A DNA stretch of 64,000 nt, taken from the NCBI RefSeq assembly GCF_000319305.2, contig NZ_AMWJ02000002.1, forward strand, positions 2,122,001-2,186,000. The letters are read 5' to 3'. Below the pieces are notes generated by a model. The model had not been told where the DNA came from. It saw only the letters and a list, made by a program, of their open reading frames with translations, and searched no databases. A program made the translations under genes and the position numbers. Within the stretch, counting starts at the first letter, position 1, and every line of letters starts with the position of its first letter. Below, piece after piece: positions 34,472 to 43,925 of this stretch. This stretch comes from Pseudomonas bharatica CSV86 (GTDB taxonomy: Bacteria > Pseudomonadota > Gammaproteobacteria > Pseudomonadales > Pseudomonadaceae).

Positions 34472-36388
34472 ATGTACCGTTGGATGGCCCAGCACCTGGG
34501 GAATGTGAGCGTCAATCGCAAATTGGGGATCGGCTTCAGCATCGTGCTGCTGCTGACCCTCGCCATTACCTTCACCGGTTGGCAGGGCCTGAGTGGCGTG
34601 ATCGGCCGGGGCGACAAGCTCGGCGAGATCTCCGAGGTGTACCAGGGCACCCAGGCCCTACGGATTGCCAGGCAGACCTACGAACACAACCGTGACGCGG
34701 CTTCCACCGCCCAGGTGGAAAAGGCCATGACGACGCTCGGCGCGACCCTGGAGCGGGTGAGCAAGGGCGTCAAGGAGCCCGAGGACAGCCAGCGCCTGGC
34801 CCAGCAAAGCCAGGCATTGCGCGGCTACGAGAGTGCCTTCGCCGACCTCAAGCGCGCCGCCGATGCCCGCGAAGCCGCCCGCGCCATTCTCGGCAGCAGC
34901 GCCGACAAGGCCGCCGCGCTGCTCGACCAAGTGCAGCAGGGCCTGCTGCAGAACGGCGACATCGTCATCTTCAACAACGCCGTGGAAACCGCGAAGCTGT
35001 TGCAGCAGGCGCGCTTCCAGGTGCGTGGCTACACCTACAGCGGCAAGGAAGAATTCCAGGCCACCGCACTGACCGCTATCGACGAGGCCCTGGCGCTGAT
35101 AAAAGCGCTGCCCGGCAAGGTACCTGCGGACCATCAGGCCAACCTGGGCAGGGCTGCCGAGGCGCTGGGCGCCTACCGGGGCGCTGTGGTCCAGATCGGC
35201 AACGCCCAGCAGGCCAGCGACAAATCCCTGGCCGAAATGGGCAAGCTGGGCAATCGCCTGCTCGACCTGAGCATGGAACTGACCCAATCCCAGACCCGGA
35301 TTCGCGACAACGAGACGCAGCACGCCAAGTCCATGCTCGGCCTGGCCACGCTGCTGGCCCTGGCCTTCGGTATCCTCGCCTCCTGGGCCATCACCCGGCA
35401 GATCGTCGTGCCGCTACGGCAAACCCTGAGCGCCGTGGACCGTATCGCCAGCGGCGACCTCAGCCATGACCTCACCGACCAGCGCCGCGACGAGCTGGGC
35501 CAGTTGCAGCGCAGCATGCAACGCATGACGCTGAACCTGCGCGAGCTGATCGGCGGCATCGGCGACGGCGTCACCCAGATCGCCAGCGCTGCCGAAGAAC
35601 TGTCGGCGGTCACCGAGCAGACCAGTGCCGGGGTCAACAACCAGAAGGTCGAGACCGATCAGGTTGCCACTGCCATGAACGAAATGGCGGCCACCGTGCA
35701 TGAAGTCGCGCGCAATGCCGAAGAGGCTTCCGAGGCGGCGAAGATGGCCGACAACCAGGCCCGCGAGGGCGACCGCGTGGTGGCCGAGGCCATCGTCCAG
35801 ATCGAGCGCCTGGCCAAGGAAGTGGACAACTCCAGCGCCGCGATGAATGACCTGAAGACGGAAAGCGCGAAAATCGGCAGCGTACTGGACGTGATCAAGT
35901 CGGTGGCCGAGCAGACCAACCTGCTGGCCCTCAATGCCGCCATCGAAGCGGCCCGGGCCGGCGAGGCCGGACGCGGCTTCGCCGTGGTCGCCGATGAAGT
36001 GCGCAGCCTGGCGCAGCGCACCCAGCAGTCCACCGAGGAAATCGAGGAACTGATCGCCGGGTTGCAGAACGGCACCCAGCAGGTAGCGACGGTGATGGAC
36101 AACAGCCGCAGCCTGACCGACAGCAGTGTGCAACTGACCCGCAGCGCCGGGGTTTCGCTGGAAACCATTACCAAGACCGTGTCGTCGATCCAGGCGATGA
36201 ACCAGCAGATTGCGGCGGCGGCAGAGCAGCAGAGTGCGGTGGCGGAAGAGATCAACCGCAGCGTGATGAACGTGCGGGATGTATCGGATCAGACGGCGGC
36301 GGCGAGCGAGGAAACGGCGGCATCCAGCGTGGAGCTGGCGCGGTTGGGGACGCATTTGCAGTCGCTGGTATCGCGGTTCCGCCTGTAA
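34472..36388 (+). CDS. Methyl-accepting chemoreceptor with HBM sensor domain (McpK/McpQ-like)
   Basis: 638-residue chemoreceptor with membrane segments at about 19-38 and 287-306 enclosing an all-helical periplasmic domain of about 250 residues, the size of a helical bimodular (HBM) domain. A HAMP domain (about 307-360) and a signalling domain with QTNLLALNAAIEAARAGEAG and FAVVADEVRSLAQRT follow. Its place after tatC-rsmE matches the P. aeruginosa alpha-ketoglutarate receptor McpK and P. putida citrate receptor McpQ, so a carboxylic acid ligand is a fair guess. No C-terminal CheR-binding pentapeptide is seen (ends SRFRL). Confidence 0.9.
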   Translation: MYRWMAQHLGNVSVNRKLGIGFSIVLLLTLAITFTGWQGLSGVIGRGDKLGEISEVYQGTQALRIARQTYEHNRDAASTAQVEKAMTTLGATLERVSKGVKEPEDSQRLAQQSQALRGYESAFADLKRAADAREAARAILGSSADKAAALLDQVQQGLLQNGDIVIFNNAVETAKLLQQARFQVRGYTYSGKEEFQATALTAIDEALALIKALPGKVPADHQANLGRAAEALGAYRGAVVQIGNAQQASDKSLAEMGKLGNRLLDLSMELTQSQTRIRDNETQHAKSMLGLATLLALAFGILASWAITRQIVVPLRQTLSAVDRIASGDLSHDLTDQRRDELGQLQRSMQRMTLNLRELIGGIGDGVTQIASAAEELSAVTEQTSAGVNNQKVETDQVATAMNEMAATVHEVARNAEEASEAAKMADNQAREGDRVVAEAIVQIERLAKEVDNSSAAMNDLKTESAKIGSVLDVIKSVAEQTNLLALNAAIEAARAGEAGRGFAVVADEVRSLAQRTQQSTEEIEELIAGLQNGTQQVATVMDNSRSLTDSSVQLTRSAGVSLETITKTVSSIQAMNQQIAAAAEQQSAVAEEINRSVMNVRDVSDQTAAASEETAASSVELARLGTHLQSLVSRFRL

Positions 36389-36417
36389 TCCATCGGTGTG
36401 GCTGATGGCCCTATCGC

Positions 36418-36585
36418 TGGCAAGCCAGCTCCCACAGGGTCCGCGGTGCACGCGATACCTGTGGGAGCTGAAGGCCCTCAGGTGGTTGGGGGCAGTGAAG
36501 AACTGCTACCCACAGGGTCACCACTGCTCTCCAGAGCAACGAAGCACCTGTGGGAGCTGGCTTGCCAGCGATAGGGCCCGGAAGA
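36418..36585. repeat. REP copies enclosing a duplicated scrap of the ABC ATPase gene end
   Basis: A REP arm at 36418-36440, partial inverted arms near 36458-36470, and an inverted REP at about 36548-36583. Between them, 36473-36507 is a 31/35 match to 36623-36657, the 3' coding end of the adjacent ABC ATPase gene, offset by exactly 150 bases. Confidence 0.85.
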
Positions 36586-36595
36586 GCGAAGTAGC

Positions 36596-37330
36596 TTAGA
36601 GAACCTGGCGCAGGAAAGCCTGGGCCCGCAGGTCCTTGGGAGCAGTGAAGAACTGCTCCGGCGGCGAATCCTCCAGCAGCTTGCCGTGATCGAAGAACAG
36701 CACACGGTCTGCCACTTCCCGGGCAAAGCCCATTTCATGGGTCACGCAGACCATGGTCATGCCTTCCTGGGCCAGGGTCTTCATCACGTCCAGTACCTCG
36801 CCGACCATTTCCGGGTCGAGCGCCGAGGTCGGCTCGTCGAACAGCATGACCTTCGGGTCCATCGCCAGCGCCCGGGCGATCGCCACCCGCTGCTGCTGGC
36901 CGCCCGAGAGCCGCGAGGGGTATTCGTTGGCCTTCTGCCCGATCCCCACCTTCTCCAGCAAGGCTTTCGCCTTGGCTTCGCGCTCGGCCTTGCCGCGCTT
37001 GCGCACGACCTTCTGTGCCAGACACAGGTTCTCCAGCACGGTCATGTGCGGGAACAGGTTGAAGTGCTGGAACACCATGCCGACTTCACGGCGGTAGGCA
37101 TTGATATCGGTCTTCGGGTCGGCCAGTTGCAGCCCGTCGATGGCGACGCTGCCGGAGTCGAAGGACTCCAGGCCGTTAAGGCAGCGCAGGAAGGTGGATT
37201 TGCCCGAACCCGACGGGCCGAGCACCACCAGCACTTCGCCCCGGGCGACCTGGGTGGTGACGTTATCCACGGCGCGCACCACCATGCCGCGCGTATCGAA
37301 GACTTTGGTCAGATCACGGACTTCAATCAC
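36596..37330 (-). CDS. Polar amino acid ABC transporter, ATP-binding protein
   Basis: 244-residue ATPase of the GlnQ class with Walker A LGPSGSGKSTFLRCL, Q-loop VFQHFNLFPHMTV, signature SRLSGGQQQRVAIARAL and Walker B VMLFDEPTSALD. The GTG at 37330 (VIEVRDLTK) fits homologs; a TTG at 37339 is three codons upstream. Its start overlaps the permease stop by eight bases. It powers uptake with the two genes upstream; the substrate is probably a polar amino acid. Confidence 0.94.
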   Translation of the reverse strand: MIEVRDLTKVFDTRGMVVRAVDNVTTQVARGEVLVVLGPSGSGKSTFLRCLNGLESFDSGSVAIDGLQLADPKTDINAYRREVGMVFQHFNLFPHMTVLENLCLAQKVVRKRGKAEREAKAKALLEKVGIGQKANEYPSRLSGGQQQRVAIARALAMDPKVMLFDEPTSALDPEMVGEVLDVMKTLAQEGMTMVCVTHEMGFAREVADRVLFFDHGKLLEDSPPEQFFTAPKDLRAQAFLRQVL

Positions 37331-38285
37331 TTTGCGCAAGCCTCCGCTCGAGCCGGCTGGCGAAGTGCGACAGCGGCAGGTTGATCAGCAAGTACAGCCC
37401 GGCGACGCAGAACCAGATCTCGAAGGTGGAGAACGAGGTAGTGATCGCTTCGCGGCCGCTCTTGGTCAGTTCGGTGATGGCGATCACCGACACCAGCGAG
37501 GTGTCCTTGACCAGGCTGATGAATTGCCCGGCCAGCGGCGGCAACACGCGCTTGAATGCCTGCGGCAGGATCACGTGGCGCATCGACTGCGAAGCGTTCA
37601 GGCCCAGTGAACGTGCCGCCTCGCCCTGCCCCTTGGCGATGGACTGCACGCCGGCCCGGACGATCTCGGCCACATAGGCGCCGGTGAACAGCGCCAGCGC
37701 CGCCACCCCGGCGAACTCCCGGGACAGGTTGAGCACGGTGCCGATGAAGAAGTAGAAGATGAAGATCTGCACCAGCAGCGGCGTACCGCGAACCAGCTCG
37801 ACATAGACGGTGGACAGGTCGCGCAGGGTCGGGTTGCTCGACAGCCGGCACAGCCCGGCGAACAAGCCGATCACCAGCCCGGCGATGCCTGACGCCACGG
37901 AGATCCAGACGGTGGTCCACAGGCCCCAGGCCAGCGGGCCGGCGGCCCAATGGTGGGTCAGGCCGATCAGATCGCCTTCGGCCACATCATCGCCCTGGGA
38001 CAGCTGCACGCTGGCCTGGTCGACTTCCAGCACCTGGTCGTTGCCGTCTTCGTCACGCAGGGTCACCACGGCGCTGTCGCCCTTGCGCACGATCTCCTGC
38101 ACCGTGCCGTAGCCGGCAGCGCGATGGGCTTCTTCGGCCTGGTAGGCGAAGTACTGCGGTACACGGTTCCAGCGCCACTCGTAGGAAATCATCGAGGTAG
38201 CGAAATACAGACTCAGCGCCAGTCCGACCAGGACCAGCGCGGTCAGCCCGTGCCAGGGCCACTGGGCTTTCTTGTGTTTGATCAC
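37323..38285 (-). CDS. Polar amino acid ABC transporter, permease
   Basis: 320-residue permease of the HisMQ/GlnP class. The EAA-like loop is QGEAARSLGLNASQSMRHVILPQAFKRVLPP. A membrane segment near the N-terminus (ALVLVGLALSLYFATSMI) is followed by a periplasmic insert of about 90 residues, larger than usual, before the transport core. Forms a probable homodimer since only one permease is present. Confidence 0.93.
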   Translation of the reverse strand: MIKHKKAQWPWHGLTALVLVGLALSLYFATSMISYEWRWNRVPQYFAYQAEEAHRAAGYGTVQEIVRKGDSAVVTLRDEDGNDQVLEVDQASVQLSQGDDVAEGDLIGLTHHWAAGPLAWGLWTTVWISVASGIAGLVIGLFAGLCRLSSNPTLRDLSTVYVELVRGTPLLVQIFIFYFFIGTVLNLSREFAGVAALALFTGAYVAEIVRAGVQSIAKGQGEAARSLGLNASQSMRHVILPQAFKRVLPPLAGQFISLVKDTSLVSVIAITELTKSGREAITTSFSTFEIWFCVAGLYLLINLPLSHFASRLERRLAQSD

Positions 38286-38307
38286 GTTGAGGGTTCCGTA
38301 AATGCGA

Positions 38308-38330
38308 ACGCGCAGGACAAGCCTGCGCGT
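38308..38330 (-). other. Intercistronic stem-loop between binding protein and permease
   Basis: ACGCGCAGG (38308-38316) and CCTGCGCGT (38322-38330) pair perfectly around a 5-base loop. Such structures often protect the upstream binding-protein mRNA and lower expression of the permease; that role here is inferred. Confidence 0.5.
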
Positions 38331-38362
38331 CGGGTTTCAAGCCTGGGCGTGGAGCCTGGGCC

Positions 38363-39163
38363 TTATTCCATGTCCTTCAGCCATTCGGTCTTCTTGAACC
38401 ACTTGTCGTGGATCCGGTCGTAGGTGCCGTCGTGCTTGATCTGGTGCAGGAAGTTGTCGATGAAGTTGAGGCTGTCGTAGTCGCCCTTCTTCAGGCCGAA
38501 GGCCAGCGGCTCGTAGGTGAACGGCTCGTCCAGGTAGACCAGCTTGCCGTTGCCGACCTTGGTCAGGGCGACGACGTTGTAAGGCGCATCGTAGACGAAG
38601 GCGTCGGCCTTGCCGTTGACCACGTCCAGCACGCCTTCCTGCTCGTTGTCGTAGCCGTGGTACTGGGCCTTGCCGATCAGTTTCCTGGCGATCATTTCGC
38701 CGGTGGTGCCCAGCTTGGAGGTCAGGCGGTATTCGGCGCTGTTCAGGTCCTTGTACGACTTGATCTTGCCTTCCAGTTCCTTGCGGATCAGCAGGGTCTG
38801 GCCGACGACGATGAAGGGCTCGCTGAAGTTCAGCTTGAGGTTGCGCTCCTGGGTCAGGGTCATGCCGCTGCCGATCATGTCGAACTTGTTGGTCATCAGG
38901 GCCGGGATGATGCCGTCGTAGGCAGTGGACACCAGCTCCAGCTTGACGCCCATGGACTTGGCCATGGCCTTGAGGATGTCCACTTCGAAGCCGATGATCT
39001 CGCCGCGCTTGTTGGTCATCTCGAAGGGCATGTAGGTCGGGTCCATGCCGACGCGCAGGGTGCCGCGCTTGACCGCGTCATCGATCGCACCGGCGTGTGC
39101 CGAGCCCACCGCCAAGGCGGCCGCGACGCCGGCCAGCAGCATCGACAGATACTTTTTGAACAT
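38363..39163 (-). CDS. Polar amino acid ABC transporter, periplasmic binding protein
   Basis: 266-residue family 3 solute-binding protein with a signal peptide (FKKYLSMLLAGVAAALAVGS then AHAG). It has RVGMDPTYMPFEMTNKRGEI, GFEVDILKAMAKSMG, the SEPFIVVGQTLLIRK hinge region and DGIIPALMTNKFDMIGSGM. The ATG at 39163 has GGGGAA upstream. It is first in a three-gene transport operon read leftward. The ligand class is amino acid; which one is unknown. Confidence 0.93.
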   Translation of the reverse strand: MFKKYLSMLLAGVAAALAVGSAHAGAIDDAVKRGTLRVGMDPTYMPFEMTNKRGEIIGFEVDILKAMAKSMGVKLELVSTAYDGIIPALMTNKFDMIGSGMTLTQERNLKLNFSEPFIVVGQTLLIRKELEGKIKSYKDLNSAEYRLTSKLGTTGEMIARKLIGKAQYHGYDNEQEGVLDVVNGKADAFVYDAPYNVVALTKVGNGKLVYLDEPFTYEPLAFGLKKGDYDSLNFIDNFLHQIKHDGTYDRIHDKWFKKTEWLKDME

Positions 39164-39320
39164 CACCACTTCCCCAAAACAGGAAACCGCTCGAATTTTA
39201 TTGTGCGCGCGAAAAGTCCTACAGACGACGCGCCATAGTCGGGGTGGGATGCTAACGCATGAGCGGCACGGGACCTAGCGTCCGTGAAGACTTTGTTACT
39301 CATTGATACCAGAAAACGCA

Positions 39321-39346
39321 AACGGGGCGACGAATGTCGCCCCGTT
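39321..39346 (-). terminator. Rho-independent terminator of opgGH
   Basis: AACGGGGCGAC (39321-39331) and GTCGCCCCGTT (39336-39346) pair around a 4-base loop; on the minus strand the stem is followed by TTGCGTTTTC. It lies six bases past the opgH stop. Confidence 0.88.
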
Positions 39347-39351
39347 GCGGG

Positions 39352-41925
39352 TCAGGCGTTGGCCAGGGCCGGCTGCGGCGCCGGCTCGGGATGCAGCGGC
39401 AGCAGCGGCGAGTGCGGATCGCTGGCGATCGACTTGCGCCATGGGTCCAGCCAGGCCGCGTTCTGCTCGGCCCAGACCTGCTCGTGCAGGCGCGCCAAGG
39501 CCACCGGATCGCTGAGCAGGGCCAGGCGGGTATTGCCGTCCAGCCCGGACGGGCCGACCTGCAGGGCCTTGGCGATACGCTCGGCGCGCAGCGCCTCGAT
39601 CGGTTCGACGGTGCGATGGCGGGCAGTCGCCAGGGCACAGGCCAGGGCGTTCTGCTTCGGATCGACCACGGCGCGGACGAAACCGTCCTTCAGTGCGTGC
39701 CAGCGGTTCTCGTGGGTGTACTGGTCGGTCGCCAGCAGTTCCTGGGGCGTCGAGTACTCCTCGGGAATCAGGAACAGCTTCTCGTCCTTGGCGCGCAGCC
39801 CCAGATTGACCCGGCTGGAGATCACCGAGACCGGGATCGACAGGGTCAGCGAACCGACGATAGGCACCAGCCACCACAGGAAGCTCGGGTTAAGCCAGGC
39901 CACCAGCAGGGCCCAGGCCACGCCCAGCAGGGTCTGCGGGCCATGCCTGCGCACCGCTTCGCTCCACGGCGTGGAATCGTCGTCACGCTGCGGCGAGTTC
40001 CAGGTCGCGGCCCAGCCGAGGAACGCGGCGAGCACGAAACGGGTGTGGAAGATCATCCGCACCGGCGCCAGCAGCATGGAGAACAGCATCTCCAGGAGCA
40101 TCGACAGGGTGACCTTGATGCGCCCGCCGAACTCGGTCGCGCCCTTGGCCCAGATCAGGATGACGCTGAGCAGCTTGGGCAGGAACAGCAGCACGATGGT
40201 GGTGGAGAACAGCGCGATGGCCTTCTCCGGATGCCATTGCGGCCACAGCGGGTACAACTGGCGTGGTTCGAGGAAGTACTGCGGCTCCATCAGGGTGTTG
40301 GTCGCCAACAGTGCCGTCGACAGCACCAGGAAGAAGAACCACAGCGGCGCCGACAGGTAGGACATCACCCCGGTAAGGAACACCGCGCGGTGCACCGGGT
40401 GCATGCCCTTGACCAGGAACAGGCGGAAGTTCATCAGGTTGCCGTGGCACCAGCGACGGTCACGCTTGAGCTCGTCGAGCAGGTTCGGCGGCAGTTCCTC
40501 GTAGCTGCCCGGCAGGTCGTAGGCGATCCACACGCCCCAGCCGGCACGGCGCATCAGCGCGGCTTCGACGAAGTCGTGGGAGAGAATCGCACCGGCGAAG
40601 GCGCCCTTGCCCGGCAACGGCGCCAGGGCGCAGTGCTCGATGAAGGGCTTCATGCGGATGATCGCGTTGTGCCCCCAATAGTGCGACTCGCCCAGTTGCC
40701 AGAAGTGCAGGCCGGCGGTGAACAGCGGGCCGTACACGCGGGTAGCGAACTGCTGCATGCGCGCATACAGGGTGTCCATGCCCGAAGCCTTCGGCGCGGT
40801 CTGGATGATCCCGGCGTCCGGGTTGGCCTCCATCAGGCGCACCAGGCTGGTCAGGCATTCGCCGCTCATCACGCTGTCCGCGTCGAGTACCACCATGTAG
40901 CGGTAGTCGCTGCCCCAGCGACGGCAGAAGTCGTCGAGGTTGCCGCTCTTGCGCTTCACGCGGCGACGGCGGCGGCGGTAGAAGATCCGCCCGAAACCGT
41001 TGGTTTCGCGGCAGACATCCAGCCACGCCTGTTGCTCGGCCACGGCGATGTCGGTGTCGTTGGTGTCGCTGAGAACGAAGAAGTCGAAACGGTCCAGGTC
41101 ACCGGTGGCGGCGACGGACTCGAAGGTGGCGCGCAGGCCGGCGAACACCCGTGGTACGTCTTCGTTGCAGATCGGCATGACCAGCGCGGTGCGCGCGCCC
41201 TTCTCGATCGGCTCGTTGCCGGCGCTGCTTCCGGAAATGCGGTACTTGTCGCGCCCGGTGAGCAGTTCGAGGAAGCCCATCAGCGCGGTCCAGAAACCGG
41301 CCGAGACCCAGCAGAACAAGATGCCGAAGAGGATCAGGATGCTGGTCTGCAGGGCATACGGCCAGACCTGCGTTGCAGTCTGCAACAGCGGCTGGTGCAT
41401 GACCTCTTCGAGATCGACGAAGGACCAGCCCTGGTACGGCAGGATGCCTTTCATGTACCAGCCGGCGACCAGCGTCTGGCCGATCATCAGCGCCAGCAGG
41501 ATATAGCGGCGCATGGAGCCGACCCAGCGCCAGCGCGCCGCCGGCAGCTCGCGTTTTTCCGGGGCCGGGGCGTTGGTGCGCCCGGTCAGCCGGCGCCAGC
41601 CGCGCACGAGGATGTTGGTCCGCCACGGCTCGGGCACCACCCGGGTGCGCCGGATCGGCGGGGTCGCCTTGAGGCAGACCCGGCCGTTGGCGTCGAGGCC
41701 GAGCATCTCGACCTCTTCCATATCGGTAGCCGTGAGCAGGTTCAGCCGGCTGCCTACCGAACCCTGGGTGGGTTCGGCATTGGCAGGGGCCGGGTGCGCC
41801 GACAGGCGCTGGTGCAACTCGCTGAACGAGTTGCAGCTGGCGAGTTCCGCCCGCTGCTCGTCGCTCAGTGGAAGGTGGGCCAGATACTCGACGAGTGGTT
41901 CCGGCCGTGCTGAAGAGTTACTCAT
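39352..41925 (-). CDS. opgH: OpgH, osmoregulated periplasmic glucan glucosyltransferase
   Basis: 857-residue inner-membrane family 2 glycosyltransferase making the beta-1,2 glucan backbone. The cytosolic catalytic domain has VMPICNEDVPRVFAGLRATF, the DxD-type site YMVVLDADSVMSGE, and the HYWGHNAIIRMKPF and GVWIAYDLPGSYEELPPN blocks with a RRWCHGNL motif (QxxRW-like). Several membrane segments flank it. It overlaps opgG by eight bases. Confidence 0.96.
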   Translation of the reverse strand: MSNSSARPEPLVEYLAHLPLSDEQRAELASCNSFSELHQRLSAHPAPANAEPTQGSVGSRLNLLTATDMEEVEMLGLDANGRVCLKATPPIRRTRVVPEPWRTNILVRGWRRLTGRTNAPAPEKRELPAARWRWVGSMRRYILLALMIGQTLVAGWYMKGILPYQGWSFVDLEEVMHQPLLQTATQVWPYALQTSILILFGILFCWVSAGFWTALMGFLELLTGRDKYRISGSSAGNEPIEKGARTALVMPICNEDVPRVFAGLRATFESVAATGDLDRFDFFVLSDTNDTDIAVAEQQAWLDVCRETNGFGRIFYRRRRRRVKRKSGNLDDFCRRWGSDYRYMVVLDADSVMSGECLTSLVRLMEANPDAGIIQTAPKASGMDTLYARMQQFATRVYGPLFTAGLHFWQLGESHYWGHNAIIRMKPFIEHCALAPLPGKGAFAGAILSHDFVEAALMRRAGWGVWIAYDLPGSYEELPPNLLDELKRDRRWCHGNLMNFRLFLVKGMHPVHRAVFLTGVMSYLSAPLWFFFLVLSTALLATNTLMEPQYFLEPRQLYPLWPQWHPEKAIALFSTTIVLLFLPKLLSVILIWAKGATEFGGRIKVTLSMLLEMLFSMLLAPVRMIFHTRFVLAAFLGWAATWNSPQRDDDSTPWSEAVRRHGPQTLLGVAWALLVAWLNPSFLWWLVPIVGSLTLSIPVSVISSRVNLGLRAKDEKLFLIPEEYSTPQELLATDQYTHENRWHALKDGFVRAVVDPKQNALACALATARHRTVEPIEALRAERIAKALQVGPSGLDGNTRLALLSDPVALARLHEQVWAEQNAAWLDPWRKSIASDPHSPLLPLHPEPAPQPALANA

Positions 41926-43660
41926 CGGCAGGCAACTGATAGCTCCAGGTCTCGGTCAGCACCTGTTCGGTGGTGGCCGGGGCCTCGGTGGTGGGCGCCG
42001 CTTCAGCGGCAGGCTGCTCGGCAGGTTGCTCGGCCTTGGCGGTTTTCGCCGCAGCCTTGTCATGCTTGGCAGGTTTTTCCTGTTTCTTCGGCTCTTCCTG
42101 CTTTTCAGGCTTGGCCGGCTCGACCGGTACATCACGAACCAGGGCGGCGCGCATTTCCACGGCCTTGCCCGGATCCTTGACCTTCATCCGCAGGGTCAGG
42201 CGCCAGCCCTTGATTTCAGGGTTGTAGCGCAGGTTGTTTTCCACCAGCTCGGCGTTGTCGTCGAGACTGACCTGGCTGCGCACCGCGGTGTCTTCCGGGA
42301 GCTTGGCGAGGGCGGGGCCTTCGAAATCGACCAGGAAGGCCACACTGCCGTCAGGCTGGCGAATCAGGTTGGACTGCTTGACGTCGCCGGTGGAACGCAT
42401 GGTCTGCTTGACCCAGCCAAGGTCGGGCGAGTGGAACTCCGACTCGTCCATGGTCCAGTGCAGGCGGTATTCGTATTCGATCGGGGTACCCGGCTCCGGC
42501 AGTTTTTCCGGGCTCCAGAAGGCCACGATGTTGTCGTTGGTCTCGTCGGCGGTCGGGATCTCGACCAGGTCGACGGTGCCCTTGCCCCAGTCGCCCTTCG
42601 GCTCGATCCAGGTGCTTGGACGCTTCTGGTAGTTGTCATCCAGGTCTTCGAAGAAGCTGAAAGCGCGATTGCGCTGCAGCAAACCGAAGCCACGCGGGTT
42701 TTCCACGCTGAAGTTGCTGACGGCCAGGTGTTTCGGGTTGTTCAGCGGACGCCACAGCCATTCGCCGTTGCCGGCATGGATCGACAGGCCTTCGGAATCG
42801 TGCAGCGAAGGACGGTAGTTCGGCACGCGGGACGGCTGGTTGCTGCCGAACAGGTACATGCTGGTCAGCGGCGCGATGCCCAGGCGGCTGACGTGGTCAC
42901 GCAGGAAGACTTTCGACTGCACATCGACGATGGTGTCGGATCCCGGACGCAGGATCAGCTTGTAGGCGCCGGTGGAGCGCGGCGAATCCAGCAGGGCGTA
43001 GATCACCAGGTGCTTGTCGTTGGGGTTCGGGCGCTCGACCCAGAACTCGGTGAAGCGCGGGAATTCTTCGCCGGACGGCAGCGCGGTGTCGATCGCCAGG
43101 CCGCGGGCCGAGAGGCCGTACACCTGGCCCTTGCCGACCACGCGGAAGTAGCTGGCGCCGAGCAGGGTCATGATCTCGTCCTGCTTGTCCGCCTTGTTGA
43201 TCGGGTAAAGAACGCGGAAACCGGCGTAGCCCAGCTTCTCGGTGGCCTTGGCATCGAACTGCAGGTCGCCGAAGTCGAAGCGGCTCGGGTCGTACTTGAT
43301 TTCTTCGACAGTGGTGGCGGTGACTTCGTTGATTTTCACCGGTGTGTCGAAGTGCATGCCCTGGTGGTAGAAGGACAGCTCGAACGGCGTCTTCTCCCCG
43401 GCCCACTCGGCCTTGTCGGCGCGGAAACGGATCTTCTGGTAGTCAGCGAACTTCATGTCGCGGAACACGGCCGGCAGATTGCTTTTCGGTGCTTCGTACT
43501 TTTGTCCGGCCAGGTCCTTCGCCTTGGCCGCGACATCGTCAAGGTTGAACGCCCAGAGCTGGCCGGAGCCGAGCAGGCACATCAGTGCCGAACCCGCGAT
43601 CAGGGCCTTGCGCAGCCGGCTGGCAGGCGTTCTTGGAGCATCAAAGGGACTTACAATCAC
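41918..43660 (-). CDS. opgG: OpgG, periplasmic glucan biosynthesis protein
   Basis: About 580 residues with a signal segment (LRKALIAGSALMCLLGSGQL then WAFNLDDV). OpgG family blocks are FDTPVKINEV, GYAGFRVLYPINKADKQDEI and EGLSIHAGNGEWLWRPLNNP. The C-terminus is unusual in having a charged Lys/Glu/Ala/Pro tail (EEPKKQEKPAKHDKAAAKTA). It acts in glucan branching or release in the periplasm. A GTG at 43660 with GAGG upstream is preferred over a TTG two codons earlier. Confidence 0.94.
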   Translation of the reverse strand: MIVSPFDAPRTPASRLRKALIAGSALMCLLGSGQLWAFNLDDVAAKAKDLAGQKYEAPKSNLPAVFRDMKFADYQKIRFRADKAEWAGEKTPFELSFYHQGMHFDTPVKINEVTATTVEEIKYDPSRFDFGDLQFDAKATEKLGYAGFRVLYPINKADKQDEIMTLLGASYFRVVGKGQVYGLSARGLAIDTALPSGEEFPRFTEFWVERPNPNDKHLVIYALLDSPRSTGAYKLILRPGSDTIVDVQSKVFLRDHVSRLGIAPLTSMYLFGSNQPSRVPNYRPSLHDSEGLSIHAGNGEWLWRPLNNPKHLAVSNFSVENPRGFGLLQRNRAFSFFEDLDDNYQKRPSTWIEPKGDWGKGTVDLVEIPTADETNDNIVAFWSPEKLPEPGTPIEYEYRLHWTMDESEFHSPDLGWVKQTMRSTGDVKQSNLIRQPDGSVAFLVDFEGPALAKLPEDTAVRSQVSLDDNAELVENNLRYNPEIKGWRLTLRMKVKDPGKAVEMRAALVRDVPVEPAKPEKQEEPKKQEKPAKHDKAAAKTAKAEQPAEQPAAEAAPTTEAPATTEQVLTETWSYQLPADE

Positions 43661-43666
43661 GAGCAA

Positions 43667-43925
43667 CCCTCGCCGAATACTGATCTAAAGAACCAACGGC
43701 CAGCGACACATGCCGGGTTGGCGAGCACTGTTCGGACTCCGAAAGGGCTCAATGATTCCCCAAACGGTTCCGTACAGTTCTCGAGTCAAGGTTAAACAGG
43801 CCGTCGAATGCCGGCCCTGTGTAGCGCGCGATTATCTAGCAGGCGGCGTTACAACGCATCAGGGCCAGCCAACTATTTTTGCTGCCAAACCCCTTGTTTT
43901 CCTGCAAACAGGGGGAATTTTGTCT
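43667..43925. other. Intergenic region between dtd and opgG
   Basis: A 259-base gap without a gene. It must contain the opgG promoter (not pinpointed) and the dtd terminator hairpin at 43890-43914. Confidence 0.6.
43890..43914 (-). terminator. Probable terminator after pip-dtd
   Basis: CCCCTTGTTT (43890-43899) pairs with AAACAGGGG (43906-43914) with one bulged T. On the minus strand it follows the dtd stop by 12 bases and is trailed by TTTGG. Confidence 0.5.

Noticed and set aside
39334..41913. 859-residue plus-strand open frame opposite opgH
   Set aside because: Arg/Gln/His-rich shadow of a well conserved glycosyltransferase gene.
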